Origin: Lysinibacillus boronitolerans JCM 21713 = 10a = NBRC 103108
GTDB lineage: Bacteria > Bacillota > Bacilli > Bacillales_A > Planococcaceae
Length of the DNA: 64,000 bases
Direction of reading: 5' to 3'
Assembly: GCF_000772935.1 (NCBI RefSeq)
Contig: NZ_JPVR01000068.1
Span: forward strand, 60,588 to 124,587
This document shows positions 63,952 to 64,000 of the stretch, one piece after another. The notes beneath the pieces are model-generated. The model ran no database searches, was not told the DNA's origin, and saw only the letters and a list, made by a program, of their open reading frames with translations. Both the position numbers and the translations under genes were made by a program. How positions within the stretch are numbered: the stretch's first letter is position 1; each line of letters opens with the position of its first letter.

Positions 63952-64000
63952 TGAAGTGACCCCTAAAAGTTAGACACGGTTATTTCGTTTAGACAGCTTG
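63952..64000. mobile_element. Terminus of an IS3-family insertion sequence (continues beyond window)
   Basis: TGAAGTGACCCCTAAAAGTT and AGACA, starting at 63952, resemble the terminal inverted repeats of IS3-family (IS150-type) elements. The element would run past position 64000, so no transposase is visible. Assigned from motif memory. Confidence 0.6.

Overview
The window is low-GC Gram-positive chromosome from an endospore-former. Gene content and order point to the Lysinibacillus sphaericus group within Bacillales. The evidence is the conserved run dxs-tlyA-argR-recN-spoIVB-spo0A, a branched-chain keto acid dehydrogenase locus beside methylmalonyl-CoA mutase genes, and a biotin operon in the order bioD-A-Y-B. 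That biotin order was described for Bacillus (now Lysinibacillus) sphaericus, where bioXWF lies elsewhere. The species call is an inference from memory, since no database could be searched.

Layout. 1-7 kb: isoprenoid, RNA methylation, arginine repressor, DNA repair and sporulation genes (dxs is cut by the left edge). 7.6-10.2 kb: a DUF342/FapA-type protein, a glycerophosphodiester phosphodiesterase and a DUF2627 membrane protein. 10.6-16.9 kb: leucine dehydrogenase and the four subunits of the branched-chain 2-oxoacid dehydrogenase complex. 17-26 kb: methylmalonyl-CoA mutase (two subunits), its MeaB chaperone, a bacilliredoxin, an ArAE-type membrane protein, a 31-residue Prli42-like gene, methylmalonyl-CoA epimerase and a propionyl-CoA carboxylase beta-type subunit. 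Together these form a valine/isoleucine to succinyl-CoA route. 26-30 kb: a coiled-coil protein, an M20 peptidase, a CheW-like protein and a cyclic-di-GMP-I riboswitch ahead of a secreted TIM-barrel-like protein. 30-32.4 kb: carboxynorspermidine synthase and decarboxylase. 33-40.7 kb: chemoreceptor, TPR-like protein, LysE and EamA exporters, an ATP-grasp protein, an AraC regulator and a membrane protein.

40.7-41.4 kb is a gene-free island rich in inverted repeats, including a candidate structured RNA. 41.4-49 kb is a signalling block: an HD-GYP protein with an apparently degenerate cobalamin-binding-type module, a 1711-residue pseudokinase/ATPase/GAF/histidine kinase, and a convergent OmpR-type response regulator. 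50-53.8 kb is the biotin operon under a BirA-like operator. 54.2-54.6 kb holds two gene remnants, from a LysE exporter and a cupin-type regulator, fused by what looks like one deletion. 54.7-59.4 kb has a divergent aminotransferase/MocR pair, DNA polymerase IV and an alpha/beta hydrolase. 59.5-63.9 kb holds nucleotide-sugar and glycosyltransferase genes and an acetyltransferase, and the window ends in what looks like the terminus of an IS3-family element.

The best candidates for something new are the HD-GYP/degenerate B12-module protein coupled to the giant pseudokinase-sensor kinase, and the structured repeat island directly upstream. I see no rRNA, tRNA, CRISPR array or prophage.
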